Assembly (NCBI GenBank): GCA_031398325.1
Contig: JANNNB010000323.1
Span: 1-64,000, forward strand
DNA length: 64,000 bases
Origin: Sva-07 sp031398325
GTDB taxonomy: Bacteria > Actinomycetota > Acidimicrobiia > Acidimicrobiales > Ilumatobacteraceae
Direction: 5' to 3'
Part shown: piece after piece, positions 8,327 through 20,300 of the stretch
Position numbering within the stretch: the first letter of the stretch is position 1
Layout: each line of letters opens with the position of its first letter
Translations under genes and position numbers: made by a program
The notes under the pieces: model-generated
Database searches by the model: none
What the model was told of the DNA's origin: nothing
The model's input: the letters and a program-made list of their open reading frames with translations, nothing else

Positions 8327-8797
8327 TCAGCGGGCGGAGTTCTCGACGCTGCCGACGAGATCGGCGCCGTTGGTGTTGCCGACGACACAGACGATCTGGC
8401 GGTCGTCGTCGCGATCCCACGTGGTGAGCGTCGGTACGAGCCATGACACGAACAGCTCGGAGTCGAACGGATTGATCCCGATGTACGGCTCGAACTCGGC
8501 GAGACATGCCGCCTGGGCCTCGGCCTCGAGCGCCTCGAAGCCTGGATAGGTGTCGGATTCGCTGTTGACGATGGCGATGATCTCGTGGGTGTGAGCGACG
8601 CCGCACTCGACCTCGGGTAGCTCGGTCACCTGCTCGCCGACATCCTCGGGAAAGTCCAGGCAGACGCCGATGGACTCGGGTTGCAGGTCGACGACCGGTG
8701 ACTCGTCGTCGTCGGAACAGGCGGCGCCGACGAGGGCGAGACCGGCTGCGAGCAGCAGCGCGTGCGAGGCGCGACGAGATCCATGAGCGAGGCCGAT
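8327..8797 (-). CDS. Septum_form-like lipoprotein (start codon unresolved)
   Basis: A lipoprotein-like product: hydrophobic ALLLAAGLALVGAAC followed by SDDDES, then a domain with cysteine, PEVECGVAHTHEIIAIVN and TYPGFEALEAEAQAACLAEFEPYIG spacing typical of the actinobacterial Septum_form family, ending near VENSAR. Its role is unknown. The frame is open far upstream, but no in-frame ATG, GTG or TTG exists before the lipobox; the first GTG (8629) would delete the signal peptide. A TACAGT box (8811-8806) points to a transcript starting near 8797, where the in-frame codon is ATC. The given start is therefore provisional. It is convergent with the LysM hydrolase (6 bp apart). Confidence 0.65.
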   Translation of the reverse strand: MGLAHGSRRASHALLLAAGLALVGAACSDDDESPVVDLQPESIGVCLDFPEDVGEQVTELPEVECGVAHTHEIIAIVNSESDTYPGFEALEAEAQAACLAEFEPYIGINPFDSELFVSWLVPTLTTWDRDDDRQIVCVVGNTNGADLVGSVENSAR

Positions 8798-8894
8798 GCG
8801 GCGACACTGTACCGGCGCGAGCAGACCGCATCCCGACCCGCGGAGATGTGCCCGCGACGCCGTCTCCCACGCCGTCTGACCGTGGCGCTTCGGC

Positions 8895-8900
8895 TATCAT
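8895..8900 (+). promoter_or_regulatory. Candidate -10 box for the + arm of the CIS locus
   Basis: TATCAT lies about 46 nt before the GTG of the cap gene, giving a leader that contains a good ribosome-binding site (ggagagg, 8932-8938). No convincing -35 box is seen at the right spacing. This is the only plausible promoter I find ahead of the four-gene + strand unit. Confidence 0.4.
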
Positions 8901-8945
8901 TCTGCTCGCAGGGCGGACTGCACGGAGCGGTAGGAGAGGACGGGC

Positions 8946-9710
8946 GTGCTGGAGCTGATCGACGAGAGCCTGGAGGCGTTTTTCCGGGCCACCGTTCCGC
9001 TCAGTGCCACCGACGTCGACGTCTCGTTCGAACCCCCCGATCGGGAGTGGAGCGCCAAGCTCACCCGCCCGACCGTGAACATCTTCCTCTGGGACATCCG
9101 ACGCTCGGTCAGCAGGGCCCGCTCCGGCCAACGCACGGTCGAGCGCGACGGTGTCGTCTTCCGCGAAGCGCCCGCGCCGTATCTCGAGATGCGATATGTC
9201 GTCACTGCGTGGACGAGTGACCACGGCGACGAGCGGGCGTTGCTCGCCGGGCTGATCCGATCGCTGCTCGCCAACGGGACACTGAACCGCGAGTTCCTGG
9301 CCGATGCCTTCGACCAACTGTCCGCGCCGACGCTCACGATGGCGGCAGCCGGTGAGGATCACATGGACGTGTTCAAGGCACTCGAGGGCCAGCTCAAGCC
9401 GGGACTCAACATGGTCCTCACCACCGAGTTCGACATCGGACCCGGCACACCGGCGGGCCCACCGGTCGGCAGCATCGAGACATCGTTCGGTCGGTTCGGA
9501 TCGGACACGACCGACGTGCTCCGGCGGGTCGCGGGCGAAGTAGCGACGCCCGAAGCGGTCGGGGCGACCGTGCGGTCACCCGTCGGTGTCACGACCGTCG
9601 GCAGCACGGGCCGGTTCCTGGTTCGAGCCCGCGTCGGCGACGAGGTCGTCGTCGAAACAGACCCGCCACTGGTGGCCGTCGTCCCCGAGGCGGGCGGGAT
9701 ACGGCTGTGA
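8946..9710 (+). CDS. CIS tail terminator/cap protein (DUF4255, Pvc16_N family)
   Basis: A 254-aa protein matching the N-terminal Pvc16/Afp16 family (DUF4255). Its start VLELIDESLEAFFRATVPL, the central RPTVNIFLWDIRRSVSRARSG and LEMRYVVTAWTSDHGDERALLAGLIRSLLAN are the standard family pattern. In related particles this protein caps the tube and sheath at the distal end and sets assembly length. An extended C-terminus (about residues 170-254) looks like a small beta-sandwich. The GTG start follows a strong ribosome-binding site. Its stop overlaps the start of the next gene (GTGA), so cap and membrane protein should be made together, which links the membrane proteins to the injection system. Confidence 0.85.
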   Translation: MLELIDESLEAFFRATVPLSATDVDVSFEPPDREWSAKLTRPTVNIFLWDIRRSVSRARSGQRTVERDGVVFREAPAPYLEMRYVVTAWTSDHGDERALLAGLIRSLLANGTLNREFLADAFDQLSAPTLTMAAAGEDHMDVFKALEGQLKPGLNMVLTTEFDIGPGTPAGPPVGSIETSFGRFGSDTTDVLRRVAGEVATPEAVGATVRSPVGVTTVGSTGRFLVRARVGDEVVVETDPPLVAVVPEAGGIRL

Positions 9711-11872
9711 AGACCGGACTGGCACAGTCCCACTTCGCCGTCACCCCGGGCCAGCCCACCTTCATCAACATCGAGGTGACCAACACGGCGGACGTGATCG
9801 ACGGTGTCACGGCCATCGTCGACGGCATCAATCCGGACTGGATCCGCCTGGAACGGCCGATGCTGAGCCTGTTCCCCGACGCGTCCGACATGATGACGCT
9901 GGTCTTCGACATCCCGAAGACGTGCCCGGCGGGTGACTATCTCGTCGTGGTCCGGCTCGTGTCGACCATCGACTTCGACCGCCAGAGCGTGCACGATTTC
10001 TGGCTCACCGTCGGCGTCGTCACGGGCGTGGAACTCGACCTGCGGCCGAGCATCGTCACCGGAGGCGCCGAGGAGCGTCTCGATGCGACCATCACGAACA
10101 CCGGCAACGCTCCCGCCACGATCACCGTCACCGCGCTCGAACCCACGAGAGAAGTCGACTGCCAGATCGACCCCAGCACGTTCGTGATCGGCCCGGGATC
10201 GCCGGCGGTCCTTCCCGTCGTGTTGCGGGGGCCGCGTCCGTGGTTCGGTCAGCCCGCGGCCCGCCAGATCCACATCACGGCGCAGATCGACGACGTCGTC
10301 GTCGAGAAGATCGCCACCTTCAACCAGAAGCCCCGGATCCCGCGGGGCCTGCTCACTGCGCTGATGCTGATCGGCATCATCCTGCTGTGGGCGTTGATCT
10401 TCCTCTGGGTGGTCAGCGAGATGCGCAGCAGCGAGCCGTCGGCGAAGGCGACGGGGACGTTCCTCGTCGGCGGGCCCGAGAACATCCCGCTCTCCGCGAT
10501 CGCCGGCACGATCGAGGGAACGGTCACCGCAGCCACCACGGGCCAAGGTCTGCCGCGCATCACCGTCGAGGCGATCCGCATCGATGCAGCCGGCGAGGCG
10601 GTGTCGGTCGGGTCGGGCGCGACCGGCGACGACGGCGCGTATCTGCTGCCCAGCCTGATTCCGGGCGACTACCGCCTCCGGTTCAGCGCGGACGGCTTCA
10701 CGCCTCAGACCTACGTCGCGGCCGACGGCAGCGACATCCTTGCGGTCGCGCCGATCGATCCGACCACGGGCATCGACGTGGTGATGGTCGGTACCGAGAG
10801 CTTCATCACCGGCAAGATCGCCCTGCCCCCGGGCTCAGAGGGTGTTCCTCTCGAGGTCGAGGCGAGGATGATCGTCGAGAACTCCGAGGACGCGACGCAG
10901 GAGATCCCCTCTGCGACACAGACGACGACCGACGGGACGATCAACCTCGGCCCGCTGCCGACGCCGGCCGACTACCTCGTGACCGTCACGGGCGAAGGCT
11001 TCGCCACGCAACAGTTCGAACAGTCGCTCGGCGGGAGCGGCAACAGTGTCATCAACACCGTCAACCTGACCGCGGCCGACGGCACGATCGGTGGGCTCGT
11101 GGTCGACGAGAACGACCAGCCGCTCGGCGGCGTTCAGGTCACCGCTCGTTCGGGAGCGACCGAGCTCAAGGCGATCACGCCGACCGCCGGCAACACGGGC
11201 GAGTTCCGGTTCGTCGGTCTGGTGACGCCGGAGACCTACGTGTTGACGTTCGACCTCACCGGTTTCACCAGTCAGACCAAGGCGCTCAGCCTCGCCGCCG
11301 GCGGCAGCACCATCGTGTCGGCTCGGCTGGTGGGCGGCAGCGGAACGGTCACCGGGCTCGCCGTCACGCCGCAGGGCGATCCCATCGGCGGGATCACCGT
11401 CTCGATCACGGGCGAGTCGTTCACGGGTGAGACCTCGACGTTGACCAGCACCGGTGCAGGTGGCGGTGCAGGCAGCTTCACGGTGTCGGGAATGCCGGTC
11501 CCGGGCGAGTACACGGTCACCTTCACCGGCACCGGGGTGCAGAACGAGACGCTCGCGGCGTCGTTCACCACAGCAGGGACGCAGGATCTCGGCTCGGTCG
11601 TCCTGCTGCCGCTCACGTCGCAGGTCCGAGGCACGGTGCGCGCCGCCGGCGCCGGCCTCGGCGAGGTCTCGGTCACGCTCACCGACGGCGAGCTGAGCCA
11701 GATCACGACGAGCGCGACGAGCCCTGCCGGGTCGTTCTCCTTCTCCGGCGTCCCCGCAGGCGCCTACACGCTCACCTTCAAGCGTTCGGGATACGCGACA
11801 CAGGTCGTGCTCGTCCAAGTGGCCGCTGGTGTCGATACGACCACCGATGTCTCGATGGCGGCGGGGTCGTGA
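9707..11872 (+). CDS. CIS-linked membrane stalk protein 1 (Ig-like domains, one TM, regulatory-like beta repeats)
   Basis: A 721-aa protein without a signal peptide. Residues 1-210 look like two beta-sandwich domains (VTPGQPTFINIEVTNTADVIDGV; VTGGAEERLDATITNTGNAPATITV) ending in RPWFGQPAARQIHI. A basic stretch (KPRIPRG) precedes one membrane helix at about 216-238. The rest is a series of carboxypeptidase-regulatory-like/CnaB-type repeats marked by GTVTA...GAYLLPSLIPGDYRLRFSADG-like segments. Positive charges before the helix predict N-inside, C-outside, so the repeats would face out. It overlaps the cap gene by 4 bp and the next paralogue by 4 bp. The function is not established; an anchor or surface stalk for the particle is my inference. 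Confidence 0.7.
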   Translation: MKTGLAQSHFAVTPGQPTFINIEVTNTADVIDGVTAIVDGINPDWIRLERPMLSLFPDASDMMTLVFDIPKTCPAGDYLVVVRLVSTIDFDRQSVHDFWLTVGVVTGVELDLRPSIVTGGAEERLDATITNTGNAPATITVTALEPTREVDCQIDPSTFVIGPGSPAVLPVVLRGPRPWFGQPAARQIHITAQIDDVVVEKIATFNQKPRIPRGLLTALMLIGIILLWALIFLWVVSEMRSSEPSAKATGTFLVGGPENIPLSAIAGTIEGTVTAATTGQGLPRITVEAIRIDAAGEAVSVGSGATGDDGAYLLPSLIPGDYRLRFSADGFTPQTYVAADGSDILAVAPIDPTTGIDVVMVGTESFITGKIALPPGSEGVPLEVEARMIVENSEDATQEIPSATQTTTDGTINLGPLPTPADYLVTVTGEGFATQQFEQSLGGSGNSVINTVNLTAADGTIGGLVVDENDQPLGGVQVTARSGATELKAITPTAGNTGEFRFVGLVTPETYVLTFDLTGFTSQTKALSLAAGGSTIVSARLVGGSGTVTGLAVTPQGDPIGGITVSITGESFTGETSTLTSTGAGGGAGSFTVSGMPVPGEYTVTFTGTGVQNETLAASFTTAGTQDLGSVVLLPLTSQVRGTVRAAGAGLGEVSVTLTDGELSQITTSATSPAGSFSFSGVPAGAYTLTFKRSGYATQVVLVQVAAGVDTTTDVSMAAGS

Positions 11873-14307
11873 CAATGCGTAGCACGATGTCATCCGACTC
11901 GGTCGAGGTGTCCCCCGGCGAGAGCGGGACGATCTCGGTCGCGGTCACCAACACCTCCGCCGTGATCGATGCGTTCCACGTCCAGGTGTTCGGGCTCGAT
12001 CCATCATGGGTGACCGTCACGCCCGAACGCCTCTCGCTGTTCCCGGGACAGACCGAACACGTCGACATCAGCGTCGTGTTGCCCGACGACTACCCGGCCT
12101 CGAACCGGACGATCGCCGTCAACGTGTCGTCCACCGACGATCCGGGCGCATTCTCGCTGAGCCAGGTCGAACTCGAGGTCCAGCCTCGCAACGTCGTGAC
12201 GGTCCGCGCCGATCCGGTCATGATCACCGCCGGACGAAGCGCTCGCTTCGGCTTGGTGATCTCCAACGTGGGCAACGCATCCGTCGTCGCCACGGGGTAC
12301 GCCCGTGATCCCGAAGATCTCGCCGAGTTCGTGATCGAACCCCCGAGCATCCTCGTGCCTCCGGGCCACGACCAGGTGATCGAGGTGACCGCGAGCGGCG
12401 GCCGGTCGTGGTTCGGCCAGCCACGGGTCCGCTCGTTCACCCTCGGCGTCGAGACGACAGGCACGGTCGAGACCATCGGCACGTTCGTGCAGCGTCCGCG
12501 CATCGGACGCTGGATGATCTCCCTGCTCGGTCTGCTCACCGCGGCGGCGGTGTTCGCCGCCGTGCTGAGCCGCACGTTCGACAGCGTCGTCGAGGAAGCT
12601 CGAGTGTCGACGGACGTGCTCGACGCTGCGCTCGACCGGGACGAACCGGGTGGCGTCGTGGTGCCGACGGACCCAGGAGGGGTCAGAGGCCAGCTCATGT
12701 CGAGCACGACGAACGCCGGACTCTCGGGTGCCCAGGCCGACCTGTTCGTGGCAACCGACCTGGCCACACCGTTTGCGTCCGCGGCGACCGACGACACCGG
12801 CCTGTTCTCCTTCCCGAACCTCGCCGCCGGTGAGTACAAGGTTCGACTCACCGGCTCCGGCGTCGGCGAGATCTGGTACGGCAACACGATCATCCCGGCC
12901 GACGCTGCGACGATTGTCGTCGAGCGCGGCAAGGTCAACAACATCGGCACGATCACGATCGCGGGCATACCGGTCGACGTGAGTGGCGTCATCGACACCG
13001 GTGGCGCGACCGGGGTCACCGTGAGCCTCATTCCGGCCGGCACCACCCCCGGTGAGGCCCCCGTGGTGGCCACGGCGACGGTTGGGCCCGACGGCTCGTT
13101 CACGCTCACCGACGTGCCGTCGCCGGGCAACTATCAGATGATCATCGAGACACCCGGATCTGCCCCGCAGGTGCGAAACGTCGTGCTCGAACCGGGCCAG
13201 CCGCTCGAGAGCATCGAAGTCACCATCCAGCCCGGCAGCGGCTTGATCTCCGGCACGGTGTTCGGACCGTTCGGTCCGCTCGGTGGCGCAACGGTGACGG
13301 CGACGGACGGGTCGACGCGAGTCGAAACCGTCTCGCTGACCGAGTCCCCGCTCGGCACGTACTCGCTGCGGAACCTGCCGACACCCGGTCAGTACACGGT
13401 GACCGTGTCGAGCGAGAACTACTCGTCGGAGTCGCGCACCGTGTCGCTGACGAACGAGGCGACCTCGGCGTCGTTCGACGCGCGGCTCGTGCCGTCGATC
13501 GGGTCGATCCGGGGGAGGGCGCTCGTCGACGGCGTACCGTCGCGCGGGGTGACGGTCACGGTGAACGGCGGCGACGTGAACCGTACGGCTGGCGTCGTCA
13601 GTCAGGGTGCCGGCGCCGGCGGGTACGCATTCGACGGGCTCGAGGCCCCGGGTACCTACACGCTGACGTTCACCGGTGAGGGCCTGATCCCGCAGGTGCA
13701 GGTGGTCGATCTCGATCCGGCGACCAACACGCAGAACGCAACGGGCATCAACGTGTCGTTGTCACGTGAACGAACGGCCGTGCGCGGCCTGGTGCGCAAC
13801 GTCGACGGCTCGCCCGTCGGGCAGGCCACCATCAGTCTCAGCAACGGCGCGGACGACCGGACCATGCTCACGGCAGACTCGCCTCGCGGCGAGTTCGAAT
13901 TCTCCAACGTGGCACCGGGCGCGTACACGCTCACCGCCAGCCTGACCGGCACCGAGCCGGTGGTGATCCTCGTCAACGTCACCGCTGCGACCGCAACACC
14001 GCCGATCGACATCCAGCTCGGGGCGCAGGCCGGCCTGACCGGCAGCGTGGTCGGCTTCGATCCGACGACCCGCTCGTTGCCGGTGAGGCTGTTCCTGCCC
14101 AACCAGTTCCCGAACGGTGACGTCCTCCAGACCGTGCAGACCGACGCGACGGGCCGCTACACGTTCTCGAACCTCACGGCGCCTGCCGACTACGTGGTCG
14201 CCGTCTACGCCGGGCCGACGGCCGCCGATCCGCTCGACTCGACCACGATCCGCACCGAGCCCGGAGCGGTCTCGACCGTGCCGACCTTCACGGTGACGAT
14301 CCCATGA
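11869..14307 (+). CDS. CIS-linked membrane stalk protein 2
   Basis: An 812-aa paralogue of the preceding protein with the same order: N-terminal beta-sandwich pair (VSPGESGTISVAVTNTSAVIDAF; ITAGRSARFGLVISNVGNASVVAT), RSWFGQPRVRSFTL, basic RPRIGRW, one membrane helix at about 214-235, then about 570 residues of regulatory-like beta repeats (for example GTVFGPFGPLGGATVTATDG...GTYSLRNLPTPGQYTVTVSS). GTG at 11869 overlaps the upstream stop; an ATG at 11875 is an alternative start. No enzymatic motif is visible. The three tandem paralogues of rising repeat length suggest duplication and repeat expansion. Confidence 0.7.
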   Translation: MTMRSTMSSDSVEVSPGESGTISVAVTNTSAVIDAFHVQVFGLDPSWVTVTPERLSLFPGQTEHVDISVVLPDDYPASNRTIAVNVSSTDDPGAFSLSQVELEVQPRNVVTVRADPVMITAGRSARFGLVISNVGNASVVATGYARDPEDLAEFVIEPPSILVPPGHDQVIEVTASGGRSWFGQPRVRSFTLGVETTGTVETIGTFVQRPRIGRWMISLLGLLTAAAVFAAVLSRTFDSVVEEARVSTDVLDAALDRDEPGGVVVPTDPGGVRGQLMSSTTNAGLSGAQADLFVATDLATPFASAATDDTGLFSFPNLAAGEYKVRLTGSGVGEIWYGNTIIPADAATIVVERGKVNNIGTITIAGIPVDVSGVIDTGGATGVTVSLIPAGTTPGEAPVVATATVGPDGSFTLTDVPSPGNYQMIIETPGSAPQVRNVVLEPGQPLESIEVTIQPGSGLISGTVFGPFGPLGGATVTATDGSTRVETVSLTESPLGTYSLRNLPTPGQYTVTVSSENYSSESRTVSLTNEATSASFDARLVPSIGSIRGRALVDGVPSRGVTVTVNGGDVNRTAGVVSQGAGAGGYAFDGLEAPGTYTLTFTGEGLIPQVQVVDLDPATNTQNATGINVSLSRERTAVRGLVRNVDGSPVGQATISLSNGADDRTMLTADSPRGEFEFSNVAPGAYTLTASLTGTEPVVILVNVTAATATPPIDIQLGAQAGLTGSVVGFDPTTRSLPVRLFLPNQFPNGDVLQTVQTDATGRYTFSNLTAPADYVVAVYAGPTAADPLDSTTIRTEPGAVSTVPTFTVTIP

Positions 14308-17300
14308 CCGTTCAGGTCGTCGTCACGTCACCGCGGGTCGAGGCTGCGCCGGGCGACATCGTCAACCTGCCCGTGCGGCTCACGAACACATCGGACAGTC
14401 CCGCGTCGTGTCAGGTCGTGGTGGTCGGTCTCGCCGAGCGCGCCGGGGGCGATGTCCGATCCCCGGACAGCGCACCCGTACCGGCGTTCACGCCTGCCGG
14501 GTTCGAGGTGGCCGTTCCTGCGGGCGAGACGATCGACGTGCTGTCGCCCGTGGCGGTGCCGTGGGTGCTCGGGATCGGCGAGCACACCGCTGCGGTCGAG
14601 GTCACGTCCGATCGACCCGGTGACCGGCCGGTGCTGGCGTCGTTCGTCATCTCGATCGGATCCGTGGCTCGGGTCGAGCTCATCCCGCTGCCTTCCACGA
14701 TGCGGGGGCGACGCACGGCGAAGTTCAAGCTCGACGTCGTCAACAACGAACCGGTCCCGGTCGAACTCGCCCTGAGCGCCGACGCACCCGAGGTAGGGGT
14801 TCGGTTCGACCAGCCGGCCATCCGGCTCCAACCGGGTGAACGAGCGCTGACCACGGCGAAGGTCAGGGGTCCGCGGCATTGGTCCGGCGAACCCACGCAG
14901 CACAACCTGGTGATCACTGCACGTGGGCGCGCCTCGTCGACCTCCACCACCGCGGCCTACATCCAACGCCCGCTGTTCGCTCGGCGCGTCCGCTCACTCG
15001 TCGCTGCACTCGCGGTCGTCGCCCTGTGGTTGGGGGCGATCGGTGGTGTCGCGCTGTGGTGGTCGGGGCGGGCCGACGACGACGTCGCGACCGAGTCGTT
15101 CGAGGTGATCGGTGTCGACACCGACGGCGACGGCGTGATCGACCAGTTCACCCTCGCCGACGGCACCGTGGTCACCGGCATCGACACCGACGGCGATGGT
15201 GAACCCGACGCGTTCTTCGATGCGACCGGCAATCCCGTCGCCGATCCCCGCACGGAGGGTGGCGCCGACTCGGACGGAGGCTCGGGCGGTGAGGGTGGTG
15301 AGTCGGCCGATGGCGCTGACGGTTCGGGCGACGGCTCGGGAGACGGTTCGTCCACTCAGACCGCGGCACTGTTGCGGGGCACCGTCACGGCCGGCGGCGA
15401 TTCGACCGACATCAAGATCACCCTCACGCCGATCGCGCTCGGCGCGACCCCGGAGCCGGCAGCGATCCAAGGGTTCGTCGGTGCGCCACCGCCCGAGGCC
15501 GCCAAGATCTGGTCGGCTCGTATGGTGCCGCCCGGGAGTGCCACGCTCAACCCGATCCGTCAGACCGAACCGATCGCCCCGCGTGAGACGAGTCCGGAAT
15601 CCGACGGCGTCTGGCAGATCCCCGATGTCGAACTGCGGCGTTCCTACGAGATCGTCTTCGCCAAGCCCGGCTACAACACGCAGTCGTTCGTGGTCACCCC
15701 TCCCGCCGACGGGAGTCCGCTCGACCTCGATGTCGAACTCGAGCCCGCCACTGGCGCCATCAGTGGAACGGTTCGCGGCCCTGGCGGGGCGCTGGGCGGT
15801 GCGGAGATCGTCGTCACCGACGGGGTGCTGACGTTCACGACGACGTCGGCGACCGTCGGCGACGTGGGGACCTGGTCGGTCGACCAGGTCAGCACGCCAG
15901 GCGTGTACACCGTGTCGGCGACGTTGCGCGGCTATGGCACCGAGGTGCGCCAGGTGACGTTGACGGCCGGCCAGACGTTCGACGCCGCCGACCTCACGAT
16001 GGCGCGTGGCGTCGGCAGCATCAGCGGCCGGATCATCGGGCCCGACGGGCAACCGCTCGGTGGCGTGAGCATCACGGCGACGAACGGCGACGAGAGCCGA
16101 ACCACCTCGTCGCTCACCGAAGGCGACATCGGCTCCTACAACATCCCGCAACTGTCGATCGGGGCCACGTTCACGTTGGCCGTCTCGGCACCCGGCTATC
16201 TCTCGGAGAGCCGCCGCACGCCGGTGAACGGTGCCGAGAGCGGCATCAATTTCGGCATGACGAAGACGACGCTCACGCTGACCGGCACGGTGACGAGCGG
16301 GACCACGGGCGTCGGGGTGGCCAACGCCGGACTCACGCTGACGACCGGCGACCTCACCTTCCGGGCGGCGACGGTCGGCGGCGCCGACCGAGGCAGGTTC
16401 GCCATCGCCGATCTGCCGCCCGGTGACTACACCGTCACCGTCGACCACTATCAGCACGTCTCGGCGACGCAGCTCGTCACGCTGACGGCCGGGGTGACTC
16501 CACCGCCCCTCGACGTCGCACTCGAGCGGGGAAGTGGATTGCCGGCGCTCGGCACGGGCAGCCTCGTCGTCGAGGTCGTCGATCCGAGCGCGAAGACCGC
16601 TGAGGCTCGCCAGATCAAGAACGCGACGGTGCGGTTGATCCGGACGCAGACGGGCGAGGAACTGCCGCCGGTGACGCAGGAGGCGTTCAACTTCCGCATC
16701 ACCGACATCCCGATCGGCACGTACACCTTGTTGGTCACTGCGCCGCGCTACAACCCGGCTGCGCCGCGTCAAGTGTCGCTCGGTCTGTCCGAGGAGCGCG
16801 TCGAAGTGCAGATGCTCCGGCTCGGTCAGGCATCTGGATTCGTCGTCGACTCGCTCACGACGGCAAAGCTCACCAACTACTTCGTCAACATCTACCGCCA
16901 GCCGGAAAGCCCCGGTGATGCGCCGGTCTTCGTGTTGCAGGGTGATTCCTCGACCGGTCTGTGGCAGACGCCGGCTGACAGCTTGGCCCCGGGCACGTAT
17001 CGCGTCGACATCCCCGACTCCAGTTCACCGCCTGGGTATCTGGTGCGCAACGACCAGGTGCTCGACCCGGCGGTCGTCGGTCTGGGCGCCGAGCGAAACA
17101 TGAAGTTCGTCGTACCTGAAGGCGCGGTCGACCCGATCACCGTCGCCAGCATCGAGGCCGACCCGTACCCGACGATCACCGGCCGGGTGTACCGGCCGGC
17201 GATGCCGCCTGACTCGGTCGACATCGTTCCGATCGACTCGACGGACCTCGGTGTCACCATGACGTGTCCCGCCGGCACGCCAGTCGCGGCCGCCGTGCTC

Positions 17301-20300
17301 GACGACGCCGGCGTCCAGGGGGCGACGCCACCGTTGAACGACTCGTGGGTCATCACCAAGCAACAGATCGACGCGGCCAATCTCTCGGGGAACTGCACCC
17401 TCGACGTCGTGGGCGGTACCGGCTTCGAGTCGAACACGGTCCCGCTCAACGGGGTCGACGCCAGCGACGGCGTCACATCCAGCGATCGACGCGTCCATTC
17501 GGCACTCGGCCCGGACGCACCCTCGATCGGCGGCACCGTCTTCTGGCTCAACGGATCGATCCGAGTGCCGATCGACAACGCCACGATCACGTCGACGCGT
17601 GCAACGAGTTACAGCGTCGTCGAGAACCCGGGCCCGAACTCGCCGCCGGCACCCATCCCTACTCCTGCGTCCACGACGAGCAACGAACCGGGGCAAGGAT
17701 CCGGGAACTGGAGGCTCGATGGGCAGATCATCGGCGTCGCCCCGTACCTGTTCAACGCGCCCAACTTCGGTGAAGGACGGATCGATGTTCGCGTCGATCC
17801 GGCCGGCACCGCCACCGCAACAGCCGGGGCCGGGGCTGCAATCGCCGCAACGCCGGCAGATGGCCGATTCCACGTCCAGATGTCCGCGCCGACGCCGCTG
17901 ACGCTCAGAGGCGTGATCACGATCGAGACGTCAGGAACCGCCAACTTCGGATTGGCGACCGCATGCGGCGGCCCGGCGCCGTCGTCCGGCATCTGCATCA
18001 TCGCGACGAGCCCGACTGGCACGGTGATCAACGAGACCACCGTCGGCTCGACGACGATCGTTCGAGGCACGCAGGTCGGCAACACCTTGCCGTTCGAGAT
18101 CCGCGGGGCAGCTCCCGGCACCTGGAACGTCACGATCACCGAGCCCACGAATCACGACGAGTTCAACAACACGATCCCCGTCGACCGCACCATCCTGCCG
18201 ACGTCCGCGCCGGTGTCCGGATTCGACATGTCGCTCGTGGAGAACGGCACCCTGCGGTTGACCCTCGCCGACGGCAACGGGGTGCCGATCACCAGTGCGC
18301 CAACCATCCGGCTCAACGGGACCACCTTCCCGACGACCTTCGTGCCCGCCTCCGCCGGGCCGCCCGCCGTTCCTGCTCACTTCCTGGTGAGCGACATTCC
18401 CGTCGACCCGGTCTCGCCGCTCGCCTCGCCGGGCCGGGTGTACAACATGAGCGTCACGCTGACCGGGTACGACACGTCGCTCACGCAGGCGGTGCCGGTC
18501 AACGTCCGAGCCGGAGCCACCACGCCGATCAGCCTGACCTTGCCCAAGTTCGGCACCCTCACCGGGGTCATCGACGGCGACGACGGGTTCTCGCTCCCGG
18601 CCGAACTGAACATCCAGGGTGACGGCACGTTCAACGTGCAACGTGTCGACATCGACGGGGTCGCGATCGATCCGTCGACACCGGGTTACCTCGCTCCCAC
18701 GTTCAGCATCACCAACGGCACGTACGCCGTCTCGGGGCCGCCCGGCTACTACCGACTCACGATCAACCATCCGCAGTTCAATCCCGACGCCACCCCGCCG
18801 ACCGACAACTTCGTGCCTCCCCTCGGCGCACCCGCGCCGTCGGCAGTCGGTGACGTCTTCCAGATCGTCAACGACGTGCCGAACACGCCGTTGCCCTACG
18901 TCCTGCCGATCATTCCCGGCCGGCTGGACATCTCGGTCGTACCGTCGCTCGCGGTCACGACTCCCGTGATCGGTGCCTCCTATCAGCTCTTCTTCGGCGC
19001 GACCTCGACGGTTGCACGGTCAGGTCTCATCAACAGCGGCACCGGTGGATCCATCTCGGTCCCCGGCATCCTCCCGGGTCCGTACCGGCTCGAGCTCCGA
19101 CAGTACGCGACGCCCGGCGACTCGGCCACCGCCGAGATCGCATTCCCGGTGATCACGAACATCACGATCGATCGGGCGGTCGCCAACGTCGGATCCATTC
19201 GGACCGTTCAGGCCCCGCTGCCGCCTCTCCAGCCGACCGTCGCGGGAACGATCCTGGGTCAGAACAAACGTGGAGGCCCGGTCCCCCTCCCGACCGCCGG
19301 GGTGACCTACGAGGTCACGAGCACCTACGACGAACCCGCCATCATCGTCAGCGGCACGTCGGTGGTCCCCAACCCCAATCAGGGCAACAAGACTGCGCTG
19401 ATCGATACCGCCGCGGCGTCCACCGGAACCGTGAGTTACGCCTTTTCGAATGTACCCGTCGGCGACCATCAGGTCACGTTGGCCTCCTCGACGACGTCGG
19501 CCATGACCGGCTACACCCTCGTCGGGGGCAACCCGAAACCGATGCCGGTTGCCGCGTCAGGTGTCGTCGCCGGGCCGTCGTTCGTGTCCGAGGTGGAGAA
19601 CGTGACGCTGAGGATTCCGGTGTCGCCCGGCGCGTATCCGAACATCAGCACGATCACGTTGAGGTCACCGATTCCTGCAGCGGCGTGGGGCACGGTCTAC
19701 ACCGGGACGCTGGACGACGACACCGACGTCATCACCTTCGTCGGGGTCGCTCCTGAAATCGGGAACTTCCTGTTGTCGTTCACCGATGACCTGCACGCAC
19801 CCGTCGTCGATCGACCGGTGGTCGTCCCGCCGGACCTCGTCGCACCGTTCGTGGTGACGACACCCCTCGTCACGACCACGGGCACCACCGCTCGAATCAC
19901 CGGCACCGCTACGCAGCGCGAGACCGATCTCATCACGTCGGATCTGAGTTCGACGGCGTCGGCTGTCGCGACGATCACGCTCCGGCGCACGAGCGGGTCC
20001 GGACAGTGCTCGAACGTTGCCCCGGACTCACCCTGCGTCATCACCGTAGCGGCGGGCTCATCGCTGCCGAACTACACCTTCGACGTCCCGGCCGGCCCGT
20101 ACGAACTCACCACGCAACGTCCGGGCTACACGACCCAGTCCCTGTCGTTCAGCGTCGTCGCCGGAGCGATCAGGCCGCAAGCGGTGCAGATCTCGAAACT
20201 GGCCACGTTCGAGGCGACGATCCTGAACACCACGCTTCCAACCAGCATCGAAGTGGTGCTCCTCGACGATGCGAGCCCGGCAACCGTCTACACCGGCACA

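Noticed and set aside
14994..16772. 592-aa - strand frame inside the giant stalk gene
   Set aside because: Arg/Asp/Gly-biased shadow of a repeat-encoding gene without start signal or domain.
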